From assembly GCF_000502955.1 (NCBI RefSeq), contig NZ_AYWO01000007.1:111995-175216 (forward strand): DNA of 63,222 bases, given 5' to 3'. The notes under the pieces were generated by a model. That model saw nothing but the letters and a program-made list of their open reading frames with translations. It made no database searches and was not told where the DNA came from. The stretch is from Mesorhizobium sp. LNHC252B00 (lineage in GTDB: Bacteria; Pseudomonadota; Alphaproteobacteria; Rhizobiales; Rhizobiaceae). A program made the position numbers and the translations under genes. Positions within the stretch are counted from its first letter, which is position 1. Every line of letters begins with the position of its first letter. Positions 1-8,474 of this stretch are shown piece by piece.

Positions 1-1947
1 GCGCACCGCCTTGACCTCGCGGGTCACCGATTCCAGCCAGTCCTTTTCGCCGGCGCGCGGATACCATTGCGCACGCTTCCACAGGCCGGTGTCGACGAAG
101 ATCGCACCCTGTTCGGCCGCCCAGTGATGCGACGGCGTCAGTCTTGTGGCGTGGAAAGTCTCGTCGCGATGATGGCCGGCGAAGGCGCCTATGGCGACCG
201 GCACATAAGGAGGCCGGTAGATCGTCGTCCCGGTCTCGGGAATGGAGCGGCCGCTGATCGCAGCCATGATGGCGAGGCCGGCGACATTTGAGGTCTTGCC
301 CTGGTCGGTCGCCATGCCGAGCGTCGTGTAGCGCTTCAGGTGCTCGATCGATTCAAAGCCCTCGCGCTGCGCCAGTTCGATGTCGGAAGCGGTGACGTCG
401 TGCTGGTAGTCGACGAAGGCCTTTCCCTTTCCGGCGACATGCCAGAGCGGTGTCAGTGAAAAGGCCTCGTCGTCGGCGACAGGAACGGCGCCCGCCATCC
501 CATTGTGCCCCGCGTCACGCGCCGCGGCCATGCCGGCGGCAAATCCCTGGCTCAGGCAGGCGCCGAGCCCGAAGTCGCCGTTCGCGGCGCCGGCGGCAAT
601 CATGCCTGGAGGAACGCCGTCCGGCACGAAGGCGGCGATGTCGTCACGCCATTTCGGCCGTCCGCGATGATACGAGGTCAGCCCGACAGCCGGGTTCCAG
701 CCACCGGAAACGGCGAGGCCGTCGGCTTCGACCTCGGCGCGAGCGCCGCCCGTCAGCGACACCGCGATTTTCCTGACGCCGCCCTTGCCGCCCTCGACAC
801 CACTGACGGAGCCGTGCAGCACCGCGAAGCCACCCCTGGAGGCGAGCGATCGGTGGGCTGGAGATACATCAGGGCGCGCATCGATGACCGCCGCGATCTG
901 CAGTCCGGCGCCAAGCGCGGTCTCGACCGTGCGCCAGCCATCCTCATTGTTGGTGAACAGCGCGATGCGTCTGGCCGGCGTTGCAGCGTAGCGCGCGATG
1001 TAGGTTCGCATGGCGGAGGCCATCATCACGCCGGGCGTGTCGTTACCGGCAAAGACGATCGGCCGTTCGATGGCGCCGGCCGCGACGATGCAGCGCTTGG
1101 CCACGATCCGCCACAGGCGCTGACGCACCTGATGCTCGGGCGGCGACGGCAAATGGTCGTTGACCCGCTCGATCGCACCATACGTGCCGCCGTCGTAGAC
1201 GCCGAACAATGTCGTGCGGGTCATGGTGCGGACGTCGGGCATATCAGCCAGTTCTGCCAATGACCGAGACAGCCACTCGGCTGCCGGCAAGCCATCGATC
1301 GTGCCGCCGTCCGACAGCAGACGGCTGCCAAGCGTGAAATCTTCTTCGCACAGGATGACGCGGGCGCCAGAGCGGCCGGCGGCCAATGCCGCGGCCAGAC
1401 CGGCCGGACCTGAGCCGGCGATCAGCACATCGCAGTGTGCCCAAGCCTTGTCGTAGTGGTCGGGATCGGCGACGCCGGCGGCGCGGCCAAGGCCGGCGGC
1501 ACGGCGGATCGCCGGCTCATAGATCGCTTCCCAAAACTTCGCCGGCCACATGAAGGTCTTGTAGTAGAAGCCGGCGACGAAGATCGGCGCGAACAGCTGG
1601 TTCACAGACATTACATCGTGGCGCAGCGACGGCCAGCGGTTCTGGCTCGCGGCTTCCAGCCCGTCATAGAGTTCGGCCGTGGTCGCCTTGGTGTTCGGCT
1701 CGCGCCGAGCGCCTGTGCGCAGTTCGACCAGCGCGTTGGGCTCTTCCGAGCCGGTGGTGAGGATACCGCGCGGGCGATGGTATTTGAACGAGCGGCCGAC
1801 CAGCTTGACGCCATTGGCGATCAGCGCCGAGGCCAGCGTGTCGCCCTGGAAGCCGGAGAAAGCCTTGCCGTCGAAGCGGAAGGTGAGCCGCGCCGAGCGG
1901 TCGATGAGACCGCCGGATGTGAGGCGATGGGATTGGGACGACGTCAC
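1..1947 (-). CDS. mgdC: N-methylglutamate dehydrogenase alpha subunit (SoxA-like), 3' end outside window
   Basis: This is the large subunit of a heterotetrameric sarcosine-oxidase-type enzyme. It is read on the minus strand from a GTG at 1947 and is open for all 649 codons to the window edge. The N-terminus has the SoxA ferredoxin-like fold signature (FDGKAFSGFQGDTLASAL, then FKYHRPRGI). An FAD/NAD Rossmann motif (LIAGSGPAGLAAALAAGRSG) follows, and then a second dinucleotide region (AGAIERPIVFAGNDTPGVM). The C-terminal folate-binding T-protein-like domain lies beyond the edge. It sits downstream of soxD- and soxB-like genes, and gmaS and mgsABC lie upstream. That context favours N-methylglutamate (mgdABCD) over sarcosine as substrate, with N-methylglutamate oxidised to glutamate plus methylene-THF or formaldehyde. 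A palindromic repeat separates it from mgdB, so the start is moderately certain. Confidence 0.88.
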   Translation of the reverse strand, partial: MTSSQSHRLTSGGLIDRSARLTFRFDGKAFSGFQGDTLASALIANGVKLVGRSFKYHRPRGILTTGSEEPNALVELRTGARREPNTKATTAELYDGLEAASQNRWPSLRHDVMSVNQLFAPIFVAGFYYKTFMWPAKFWEAIYEPAIRRAAGLGRAAGVADPDHYDKAWAHCDVLIAGSGPAGLAAALAAGRSGARVILCEEDFTLGSRLLSDGGTIDGLPAAEWLSRSLAELADMPDVRTMTRTTLFGVYDGGTYGAIERVNDHLPSPPEHQVRQRLWRIVAKRCIVAAGAIERPIVFAGNDTPGVMMASAMRTYIARYAATPARRIALFTNNEDGWRTVETALGAGLQIAAVIDARPDVSPAHRSLASRGGFAVLHGSVSGVEGGKGGVRKIAVSLTGGARAEVEADGLAVSGGWNPAVGLTSYHRGRPKWRDDIAAFVPDGVPPGMIAAGAANGDFGLGACLSQGFAAGMAAARDAGHNGMAGAVPVADDEAFSLTPLWHVAGKGKAFVDYQHDVTASDIELAQREGFESIEHLKRYTTLGMATDQGKTSNVAGLAIMAAISGRSIPETGTTIYRPPYVPVAIGAFAGHHRDETFHATRLTPSHHWAAEQGAIFVDTGLWKRAQWYPRAGEKDWLESVTREVKAVR

Positions 1948-2002
1948 GACTGCCGGCCTTCCGTGAGTTCGATGAAATGCGAGACGGTTGCGCCGCCTCT
2001 TA

Positions 2003-2103
2003 CCCTCCCCCTTGTGGGGAGGGTCGCTGCGCAGCAGCGCGGTGGGGGTGCGGCACCGCCCCCCACCCGGACCTGCGGTCCGACCTCCCCACAAGGGGGA
2101 GGT
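2003..2103. repeat. Palindromic intergenic repeat element (copy 1)
   Basis: The arms CCCTCCCCCTTGTGGGGAGG and CCTCCCCACAAGGGGGAGG are inverted around a GC-rich centre between mgdB and mgdC. Related palindromes with a CTCCCC/GGGGAG core occur at 15575, 45126 and 49459. It looks like a RIME/REP-type dispersed element and would form a strong RNA hairpin inside the mgd transcript. Confidence 0.75.
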
Positions 2104-2149
2104 GGAGCGCTGGCGCTTTTCGCGACGGCTATGGTCTCGACAGGAAAAC

Positions 2150-2425
2150 TCATTTCGCGACCTGCCTCGCCCCAGCGCCGGTCGCCGGCTCTACCGCCGA
2201 AATTTCGTGCGTCAGCGTGTTGCGGGTGACATTCAGCCAGGCCCGGCAGCCGTCGCCATGGTACCAGTATTCGCTGGTTTGCCCGGCGACGTTGTCGCGC
2301 AGATAGACGTAGTCGAAGACCTCGTCTTGTGAGGCGCCGGCTTCGGGCCGCACCGGCTTGGCGTCGCCGAGATAGGTGAACTCGCCGAGTTCACGTTCGC
2401 CGCAGAAGGGACAGACAATGCGCAT
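2150..2425 (-). CDS. mgdB: N-methylglutamate dehydrogenase delta subunit (SoxD-like)
   Basis: This 91-residue SoxD-family protein is the small zinc-binding subunit of heterotetrameric sarcosine-oxidase-type complexes. The expected ligands are visible: Cys5 and Cys8 in CPFCG, and His56 and Cys60 in WYHGDGC. The length is normal for the family. It lies 17 bp downstream of mgdA and upstream of mgdC, the usual soxB-soxD-soxA order. Naming it mgdB rather than soxD rests on the linked gmaS and mgs genes. Confidence 0.9.
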   Translation of the reverse strand: MRIVCPFCGERELGEFTYLGDAKPVRPEAGASQDEVFDYVYLRDNVAGQTSEYWYHGDGCRAWLNVTRNTLTHEISAVEPATGAGARQVAK

Positions 2426-2442
2426 GCTGTTCTAGACCGCCT

Positions 2443-3696
2443 TCAATGCAGGTTCGGTTGGGCGCCCTGGCCCTTTTCGTCGATCATCGCACCAGTCCGG
2501 AACCGGTCGAGGCGGAACCTTGCAGCTTCTCCGTGCGATTCATCGCGGGCCAGAAGGTGGGCGAACACGAAGCCCGAGCCCGGCGTCGCCTTGAAGCCGC
2601 CATAGCACCAGCCGGCGTTGATGTAGAGCCCGTCCACCGGGCTCTTGTCGATGATCGGCGAGCCGTCCATCGACATGTCCATGATGCCGCCCCACTGGCG
2701 CAAAAGACGCACACGGCCGATCATCGGCATCAGCGCCATACCGCCCTCGCAGACGTCCTCCATCACAGGCATGTTGCCGCGCTGGGCGTAGGAATTGTAG
2801 CCGTCTATGTCGCCGCCGAAGACCAGGCCGCCCTTGTCGGATTGGCTGACATAGAAATGGCCGGCGCCGAAGGTCATGACGCCGGGGATAAGCGGCTTGA
2901 TCGCCTCGGAGACGAAAGCTTGCAGCACATGGCTTTCGATCGGCAGGCGCAGGCCGGCCATCGCCGCGACGCGCGACGAACTGCCGGCGACGGCCATGCC
3001 GACCTTACCGGCACCGATTTTGCCACGCGATGTCTCGACGCCGGTCACCTTGCCGTTGGCATCACGGGTGAAGCCCGTCACTTCGCAATTCTGGATGACG
3101 TCGACGCCGAGCGCACTTGCCGCATGTGCATAACCCCAGACCACCGCATCGTGGCGCGCCGTGCCGCCGCGCCGCTGCAGGAGCCCGCCTTGCACGGGAA
3201 AGCGCGCATTATCGAAGTTCAGGAACGGTATCATCTTCCTGACCGCGGCGAGGTCGAGCAGTTCGGCATCGATGCCGTTGATGCGCATCGTGTTGCCGCG
3301 CCGTGCATAGGCGTCGCGCTGCGCGTCGGAGTGGTAGAGGTTAATGACGCCGCGCTGGCTGACCATCGTGTTGTAGTTGAGGTCCTGCTCCATCCGCTCC
3401 CACAGCTTCATCGACAGTTCGTAGAAGCCGGTGTTGCCGGGCAGGCCGTAATTGGAGCGGATGATGGTGGTGTTGCGGCCGGCATTGCCGGAGCCGATCC
3501 AGCCTTTCTCGAGCACGGCGACGTTTCTGATGCCGTACTCGCTGGCCAGGAACCAGGCGGTTGCCAGCCCGTGGCCACCGCCGCCGATGATCACCACGTC
3601 GTAGTGATCCTTCGGCGTGGCGTCGCGCCATGTGCGTTGCCAGTTCTTGTGGCCGGAAAGGGCGGCGCGGACGAGCGAGAAGATAGAATATTTCAT
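2443..3696 (-). CDS. mgdA: N-methylglutamate dehydrogenase beta subunit (SoxB-like flavoprotein)
   Basis: This 417-residue FAD-dependent DAO-family oxidoreductase is the catalytic beta subunit. The Rossmann motif VVIIGGGGHGLATAWFLA lies near residue 35. The motif ARHDAVVWGYA near residue 182 holds the histidine that, in heterotetrameric sarcosine oxidases, carries covalent FMN. The C-terminal INAGWCYGGFKATPGSG is typical of SoxB. I chose the ATG at 3696 over the adjacent upstream TTG. It is the first mgd gene, 36 bp downstream of gmaS, so gmaS-mgdABC is probably one transcript. In this context the substrate is N-methylglutamate; sarcosine oxidation cannot be excluded from sequence alone. Confidence 0.9.
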   Translation of the reverse strand: MKYSIFSLVRAALSGHKNWQRTWRDATPKDHYDVVIIGGGGHGLATAWFLASEYGIRNVAVLEKGWIGSGNAGRNTTIIRSNYGLPGNTGFYELSMKLWERMEQDLNYNTMVSQRGVINLYHSDAQRDAYARRGNTMRINGIDAELLDLAAVRKMIPFLNFDNARFPVQGGLLQRRGGTARHDAVVWGYAHAASALGVDVIQNCEVTGFTRDANGKVTGVETSRGKIGAGKVGMAVAGSSSRVAAMAGLRLPIESHVLQAFVSEAIKPLIPGVMTFGAGHFYVSQSDKGGLVFGGDIDGYNSYAQRGNMPVMEDVCEGGMALMPMIGRVRLLRQWGGIMDMSMDGSPIIDKSPVDGLYINAGWCYGGFKATPGSGFVFAHLLARDESHGEAARFRLDRFRTGAMIDEKGQGAQPNLH

Positions 3697-3732
3697 CAAT
3701 TCATTCCGAGGCCGCTCGCACCACGCAGGTTG

Positions 3733-5040
3733 TTAAATATCCAGCGTGTGGTCGCGCTCCCATTGCGTGAAGTGCGAAGCATAGGAATTCCATTCCTGGT
3801 GCTTCAGCTTTAGGTAGGCCGACGAAAATTCCTCACCCAGCGCCGCCTTGAGCGATTTGTCGTTGTCGAACTCGCGCAACGCATCGAGCAGGTTAAGCGG
3901 CAGCTTCGGCGCGCCCTCCACCGTATGGCCGTGCTGGTACATGTCGATGTCGTAGCGCCTGCCCGGATCGGCTTTCGAGCGGATGCCGTCGAGGCCGGCC
4001 GCGATGATGACCGCCTGCAGCAGATAAGGGTTGGCGGCACCATCCGGCAGGCGCAGTTCGAAGCGGCCGGGACCGGGCACGCGCACCATGTGGGTGCGGT
4101 TGTTGCCGGTCCAGGTCACCGTGTTCGGTGCCCAGGTGGCACCCGAAATGGTGCGCGGCGCGTTGATACGCTTGTAGGAATTGACTGTCGGGTTGGTGAT
4201 GGCGGCCAGCGCGGAGGCATGCTTCATGATGCCGCCGAGGAAATTCCTGCCCTTCGCCGACAGGCCGAGTTCCATCGCATTGTCGGCGAAGACGTTGGTC
4301 TTGCCGGCCTTGTCCCACACCGAGATATGGGCATGGCAGCCATTGCCGGTCAGTCCCTGGAAGGGTTTGGGCATGAAGGTGGCGCGCAGGCCATGCTTTT
4401 CCGCGATCGACTTGACCATGAATTTGAAGAAGGAGTGCTTGTCGGCGGTCGCCAACGCATCGTCGAAGGCCCAGTTCATTTCGAACTGGCCGTTGGCGTC
4501 CTCGTGGTCGTTCTGGTAGGCGCCCCAGCCGAGCGCGAGCATGTGGTCGCAGATTTCCGCGATGACATCGTAGCGGCGCATCACCGCCTGCTGGTCGTAG
4601 CAAGGTTTCGACGCCGTATCGTATTCGTCGGAGATCGTCTTGCCGTCCGGGGAAATCAGGAAGAACTCGGCCTCGACGCCGGTCTTGACATGCATGCCAT
4701 CACTGGCGGCTTCCGCGACCAGCCGCTTCAGCGTGTTGCGCGGCGCCTGGTCGACCTCCTTGTCGTCCATGATGCAGTTGGCTGCGACCCAGGCCACCTC
4801 AGGCTTCCACGGCAGCTGGATGACCGAAGTCGGGTCCGGCACCGCCAGCATGTCGGGATGCGCCGGCGTCAGATCGAGCCAAGTGGCGAAGCCGGCAAAG
4901 CCGGCGCCATCCTTCTGCATGTCGGCGATCGCCTGCGCCGGCACCAGCTTGGCACGCTGGCCACTGAACAGGTCGGTGTAGGAAATCATGAAGTATTTGA
5001 CGTTTTTCGCCCTTGCGAATTCAGCAAGATCAAGTGTCAC
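3733..5040 (-). CDS. gmaS: gamma-Glutamylmethylamide synthetase (glutamine-synthetase family, GlnT type)
   Basis: This 435-residue glutamine-synthetase-fold enzyme would ligate methylamine to glutamate with ATP to give gamma-glutamylmethylamide, the entry step of the N-methylglutamate pathway. Family motifs are present: the metal-binding VEAEFFL, the NDHEDANGQFEMN segment, the ATP-binding KPFQGLTGNGCHAHIS, and NRTHMVRVPGPGRFELRLPDG. The length matches GmaS (about 435-445), which is shorter than typical GlnA. It begins at a GTG at 5040 preceded by GGGGAAC. It lies between mgsC and mgdA, which is what distinguishes it from a general type III or GlnT glutamine synthetase. Activity on ammonia or other amines is possible. 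Confidence 0.92.
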   Translation of the reverse strand: MTLDLAEFARAKNVKYFMISYTDLFSGQRAKLVPAQAIADMQKDGAGFAGFATWLDLTPAHPDMLAVPDPTSVIQLPWKPEVAWVAANCIMDDKEVDQAPRNTLKRLVAEAASDGMHVKTGVEAEFFLISPDGKTISDEYDTASKPCYDQQAVMRRYDVIAEICDHMLALGWGAYQNDHEDANGQFEMNWAFDDALATADKHSFFKFMVKSIAEKHGLRATFMPKPFQGLTGNGCHAHISVWDKAGKTNVFADNAMELGLSAKGRNFLGGIMKHASALAAITNPTVNSYKRINAPRTISGATWAPNTVTWTGNNRTHMVRVPGPGRFELRLPDGAANPYLLQAVIIAAGLDGIRSKADPGRRYDIDMYQHGHTVEGAPKLPLNLLDALREFDNDKSLKAALGEEFSSAYLKLKHQEWNSYASHFTQWERDHTLDI

Positions 5041-5103
5041 CGCAGTTCCCCATTTTTTGTCGATTGTTGGCTCCAGAGCATGTGGGCTTCGGCCCTTCGT
5101 TGA

Positions 5104-6432
5104 TCAGAAGCCGTTCTTCCCCGGTATCCAGTTGGTGCCGGCCAGCGGCACGCCGGCCATGGCGGCTGCCTCGATCGTCAGCGCGACAAGGTCCTCGGGC
5201 TCGAGATTGTGCAGGCTGTTCTTGCCGCAGGCGCGCGCAATGGTCTGCGCCTCGAGCGTCATCACCTTGAGGTAATTCGCCAGCCTGCGTCCGGCGGCGA
5301 TGGGATCGACCCGCTTCATCAGTTCCGGGTCCTGCGTGGTGATGCCGGCCGGGTCGCGCCCCTCGTGCCAATCGTCATAGGCGCCGGCCGTGGTGCCGAG
5401 TTCGTTATACTCCGCCTCCCAGTGGGGATCGTTGTCGCCGAGCGCGACAAGGGCAGCCGTGCCGATCGAGACCGCATCGACGCCGAGGGCCAGCGCCTTG
5501 GCGACATCGGCGCCGTTGCGGATGCCGCCGGAGACGATCAGCTGCACCTTGCGGTGCATGCCGAGATCCTGCAGCGCCTGCACGGCCGGCCTGATGCAGG
5601 CAAGTGTCGGCTGGCCGACATTTTCGATGAACACTTCCTGCGTCGCGGCGGTACCGCCCTGCATGCCGTCGACGACGACGACATCGGCGCCGGCCTTCAC
5701 GGCAAGCGCAGTGTCGTAATAGGGCCGCGCGCCGCCGACCTTGACGTAGATCGGCTTCTCCCAGTCGGTGATTTCACGCAGTTCGAGAATCTTGATCTCG
5801 AGATCGTCGGGTCCGGTCCAGTCCGGGTGGCGCGAGGCGGAGCGCTGGTCGATGCCTTTCGGCAGCGTGCGCATTTCCGCGACGCGATCCGAGATCTTCT
5901 GGCCAAGCAGCATGCCGCCGCCGCCGGGCTTGGCGCCTTGGCCGACGACCACCTCGATGGCATCGGCCCGGCGCAAATCGCGCGGGTTCATGCCGTAGCG
6001 GGAGGGCAGATATTGATAGACCAACTGCTTGGAATGGCCGCGCTCCTCCTCGGTCATGCCGCCATCGCCCGTGGTGGTCGAGGTGCCGGCCAGCGTCGCG
6101 CCGCGCCCAAGTGCTTCCTTAGCAGGCCCCGACAGCGAACCAAAGCTCATGCCGGCGATGGTGATCGGGATCTTCAGCTCGATAGGCTTCGTGGCGTGGC
6201 GCGAACCCAGCACCACGCTGGTGTCGCAGCGTTCGCGATAGCCTTCGAGCGGGTAACGCGAGATCGAGGCGCCGAGGAACAGGAGGTCGTCGAAATGCGG
6301 CAGCTTGCGTTTGGCACCGCCACCACGGATGTCATAGATGCCGGTCGCCGCGGCACGGCGAATTTCGGAAAGCGTATAGTCGTCGAAGGTCGCGGATTTG
6401 CGCGGCGTCGTCGGCGGGTTCCTGTAGGTCAT
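5104..6432 (-). CDS. mgsC: N-methylglutamate synthase, FMN glutamate-synthase-like subunit
   Basis: This 442-residue protein corresponds to the FMN-binding (beta/alpha)8 domain of glutamate synthase. Motifs visible include ITIAGMSFGSLSGPAKEALG, TTTGDGGM, VVGQGAKPGGGGML, VKVGGARPYYDTA, VVVDGMQGGTAATQE, and VSGGIRNGADVAKALALGADA-type phosphate binding. In the Mgs complex this subunit would receive methylamine released from gamma-glutamylmethylamide and form N-methylglutamate with 2-oxoglutarate. The region that holds the 3Fe-4S cysteine cluster in GltS reads WHEGRDPAGITTQ and has no cysteine. It lies 6 bp downstream of mgsB, with the FMN, GXGXG and amidotransferase domains encoded as separate genes. 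Confidence 0.9.
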   Translation of the reverse strand: MTYRNPPTTPRKSATFDDYTLSEIRRAAATGIYDIRGGGAKRKLPHFDDLLFLGASISRYPLEGYRERCDTSVVLGSRHATKPIELKIPITIAGMSFGSLSGPAKEALGRGATLAGTSTTTGDGGMTEEERGHSKQLVYQYLPSRYGMNPRDLRRADAIEVVVGQGAKPGGGGMLLGQKISDRVAEMRTLPKGIDQRSASRHPDWTGPDDLEIKILELREITDWEKPIYVKVGGARPYYDTALAVKAGADVVVVDGMQGGTAATQEVFIENVGQPTLACIRPAVQALQDLGMHRKVQLIVSGGIRNGADVAKALALGVDAVSIGTAALVALGDNDPHWEAEYNELGTTAGAYDDWHEGRDPAGITTQDPELMKRVDPIAAGRRLANYLKVMTLEAQTIARACGKNSLHNLEPEDLVALTIEAAAMAGVPLAGTNWIPGKNGF

Positions 6433-6438
6433 GCTGCC

Positions 6439-7164
6439 TCAATACGCGTCGGCGTTGTCGATATTGAAATTGTAGAGCGTGCGCGCCGAGCCGTAGCGCT
6501 TGAATTCCGAGGGATTGACGCCGGTGACACCGGCGCGGTCGAGCAGGCCCTGCAGCAATTCCAGATGCTCGGTCCGCATCTCCTTGGCAATGCAGTCGGC
6601 ACCCAGGCTGTCGACCTTGCCGCGCACGAACAGCCGCGCCTCGTAGATGGAATCGCCCAGCGCGTCGCCGGCGTCGCCAAGCACCACCAGATTTCCGGAC
6701 TGCGCCATGAACGCAGACATGTGGCCGATATTGCCGTGAACGACGATGTCGATCCCCTTCATCGAGATGCCGCAGCGCGACGAGGCGTTGCCCTCGATGA
6801 CCAGCAGGCCGCCCCTGCCGGTGGCGCCGGCATACTGGCTGGCGTCACCCTTGATGGTGATCGACCCCGACATCATGTTCTCGCCGACGCCGGGACCCGC
6901 CGAGCCATGCACGGTAATCGTGCTGCCGGAATTCATGCCGCCGCAGTAATAGCCGACGCTGCCGCGCACATCGATGGCGACAGGCTGGTCGACGCCAACG
7001 GCGACCGAATGACTGCCTTTCGGATGGAGCACCTCCCAGGCTGTTTCATTCGAGCCGGGAGCCAGATTGTGAAGTGCCTGGTTGAGTTCGCGCAGCGACA
7101 GCTGATCGAGATCGAAGACCCGAGGGTCGTGCGCCGTCATCTTTGAAAGGTTGATTGCCGGCAT
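6439..7164 (-). CDS. mgsB: N-methylglutamate synthase, GXGXG beta-helix subunit
   Basis: This 241-residue stand-alone homologue of the C-terminal GXGXG beta-helix domain of glutamate synthase plays a structural role in the MgsABC complex. Repeated turns such as GGMNSGSTITVHGSAGPGVG, GRGGLLVIEGNASS and SAFMAQSGNLVVLGDAGDALGDS show the right-handed helix pattern. I placed the start at the ATG at 7164, which has a GGGAGC Shine-Dalgarno; this leaves 4 bp after the mgsA stop. A longer reading to 7221 would overlap mgsA. It is tightly coupled with mgsA and mgsC. Confidence 0.9.
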   Translation of the reverse strand: MPAINLSKMTAHDPRVFDLDQLSLRELNQALHNLAPGSNETAWEVLHPKGSHSVAVGVDQPVAIDVRGSVGYYCGGMNSGSTITVHGSAGPGVGENMMSGSITIKGDASQYAGATGRGGLLVIEGNASSRCGISMKGIDIVVHGNIGHMSAFMAQSGNLVVLGDAGDALGDSIYEARLFVRGKVDSLGADCIAKEMRTEHLELLQGLLDRAGVTGVNPSEFKRYGSARTLYNFNIDNADAY

Positions 7165-7168
7165 GAAC

Positions 7169-8065
7169 TCAGTGCTCCCAGAAATAGACGGTTGCGGGCT
7201 CGGGTTCCCAGACCCTCGCATTGTCTATGCCGGGCAGTTTGGTCAGCGCGCGATATTCCGAGCCGAAGGCGACATACTGGTCGGTCTCGGCCATCACGGC
7301 GGGCTTGCAGGCGATCGGGTCGCGCACCACGCCAAAGCCGTTCTTGGTGCCGACGACAAAGGTGAAGAAGCCGTCGAGATCGGAGAGCGTGCCTTCCAGC
7401 GCCTCGCCGAGATTCTTGCCATGCGCCATCTGCGACGAGAGATAGGCGGCGGCGACCTCGGTGTCATTCTCGGTCTCGAAAGTCATGCCTTCGCGGATCA
7501 GCTCGCGGCGGACATTGTTGTGGTTGGAAAGCGAACCATTGTGCACCAGGCACTGGTCGGCGCCGGTCGAGAACGGATGCGCGCCCATCGTCGTCACTGC
7601 CGATTCCGTCGCCATGCGGGTGTGGCCGATGCCATGCGTGCCGGTCATCTTGCGAACATCGAAGCGATCGACGACGGCCTCGGGCAGGCCGACTTCCTTG
7701 TAGATCTCGACAACGTCGCCGGCGCCCATGATGCGGATGTCGGGGCGTAGCGCCTGGATGGTTTCGCGCGCTTCGTCGATCTTGGCAGGCGTGGTCCTGA
7801 CGACCGCATGGGTGGATTTCACCGCGATCGTCACCGGTGTGCCGATGGCCCTGGCGAGTTCCGCCTCGAGGCCGCGGAAATCGCGCTCCGGCTTGGCTGA
7901 CTGGATGGTGATCTTGGCCTCGTTTTTGGAAGGCGCGCCATAGATGGCGATGCCGGCGCTGTCCGGGCCGCGATCGCTGAGCGAGATCAGCATCTGCGAC
8001 AGCATCGCCCCAAGCTGGGGTTCCAGCGCCTTGTCTTTCAAAAACAGTCCGACAATCCCACACAT
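7169..8065 (-). CDS. mgsA: N-methylglutamate synthase, class II glutamine-amidotransferase subunit
   Basis: This 298-residue Ntn-type amidotransferase subunit would hydrolyse gamma-glutamylmethylamide to glutamate and channel methylamine to MgsC. It begins MCGIVGLFLKD, so the nucleophile Cys2 is exposed after Met removal. Other family segments are GIGHTRMATES, HPFSTGADQCLVHNGSLSNH and ENDTEVAAAYL. The start at 8065 has a GGGAGG ribosome-binding site; the longer reading to 8266 would bury the nucleophile and is wrong. It is the first gene of the mgs-gmaS-mgd run. The conserved 18-bp motif at 8128-8145 lies 63 bp upstream. Confidence 0.92.
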   Translation of the reverse strand: MCGIVGLFLKDKALEPQLGAMLSQMLISLSDRGPDSAGIAIYGAPSKNEAKITIQSAKPERDFRGLEAELARAIGTPVTIAVKSTHAVVRTTPAKIDEARETIQALRPDIRIMGAGDVVEIYKEVGLPEAVVDRFDVRKMTGTHGIGHTRMATESAVTTMGAHPFSTGADQCLVHNGSLSNHNNVRRELIREGMTFETENDTEVAAAYLSSQMAHGKNLGEALEGTLSDLDGFFTFVVGTKNGFGVVRDPIACKPAVMAETDQYVAFGSEYRALTKLPGIDNARVWEPEPATVYFWEH

Positions 8066-8127
8066 GTCAGCCTCCCAACGTTTGTAACTATGAGATGATG
8101 TATCGAATGCGTTGGCAAAATTCAATG

Positions 8128-8145
8128 CTATGAAAAAAATTTTCC
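8128..8145 (-). promoter_or_regulatory. Candidate regulator-binding motif upstream of mgsA
   Basis: Read on the minus strand the site is GGAAAATTTTTTTCATAG. It aligns without gaps to 11549-11566 (GTGAAATTTTTTTCATAA) and 16539-16556 (GTGAAATTTGTTTCGTAA). All three precede methylated-amine genes. It is probably an operator of the XRE-cupin regulator at 15610; the link is inferred. Confidence 0.55.
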
Positions 8146-8150
8146 TCTGA

Positions 8151-8474
8151 TTACGTGCGTGGCGTAATGCCGCCATGCGAATTATCGCTGCCCGTCCGCG
8201 CATTGTGAACCCATTTGGCGGTGCGGATGCGGGCGATCTTGTAGGCGTCGAGGATCGACAGGGCATAGATCAGGAAGCCGCCGGCATGGCGGCCGACGAA
8301 GCTGGCATCAGGCGGCGCGATCTTGGCCGTGACCCATGCCAGGATCACCATGAAGAAGAGGAACTGCAGGCCGCGCACCGGCACGCCGAGAATGACATGT
8401 CCGCTTGCCGGCAGCATGATTGCGGCGCCGAGGACCAGATAGGGATTGGTGGGTGCGGGGATGGAACTGGTCAT
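8151..8474 (-). CDS. Small membrane protein of unknown function
   Basis: This 107-residue protein has three likely membrane segments: YLVLGAAIMLPASGHVILGV, LQFLFFMVILAWVTAKI and GGFLIYALSILDAYKIA. The charged C-terminal tail is KWVHNARTGSDNSHGGITPRT. I do not recognise a family. It overlaps the preceding 229-aa gene by ATGA (translational coupling) and is the last gene of the membrane block before the mgs operon. A role tied to amine transport or membrane assembly is only inferred from position. Confidence 0.7.
   Translation of the reverse strand: MTSSIPAPTNPYLVLGAAIMLPASGHVILGVPVRGLQFLFFMVILAWVTAKIAPPDASFVGRHAGGFLIYALSILDAYKIARIRTAKWVHNARTGSDNSHGGITPRT

Noticed and set aside
5209..7146. Long open frame on the plus strand (645 codons) opposite mgsC and mgsB
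   Set aside because: Antisense shadow of real genes with strong third-position GC; it has no recognisable domain and a low-complexity Asp/Arg/Ala composition.
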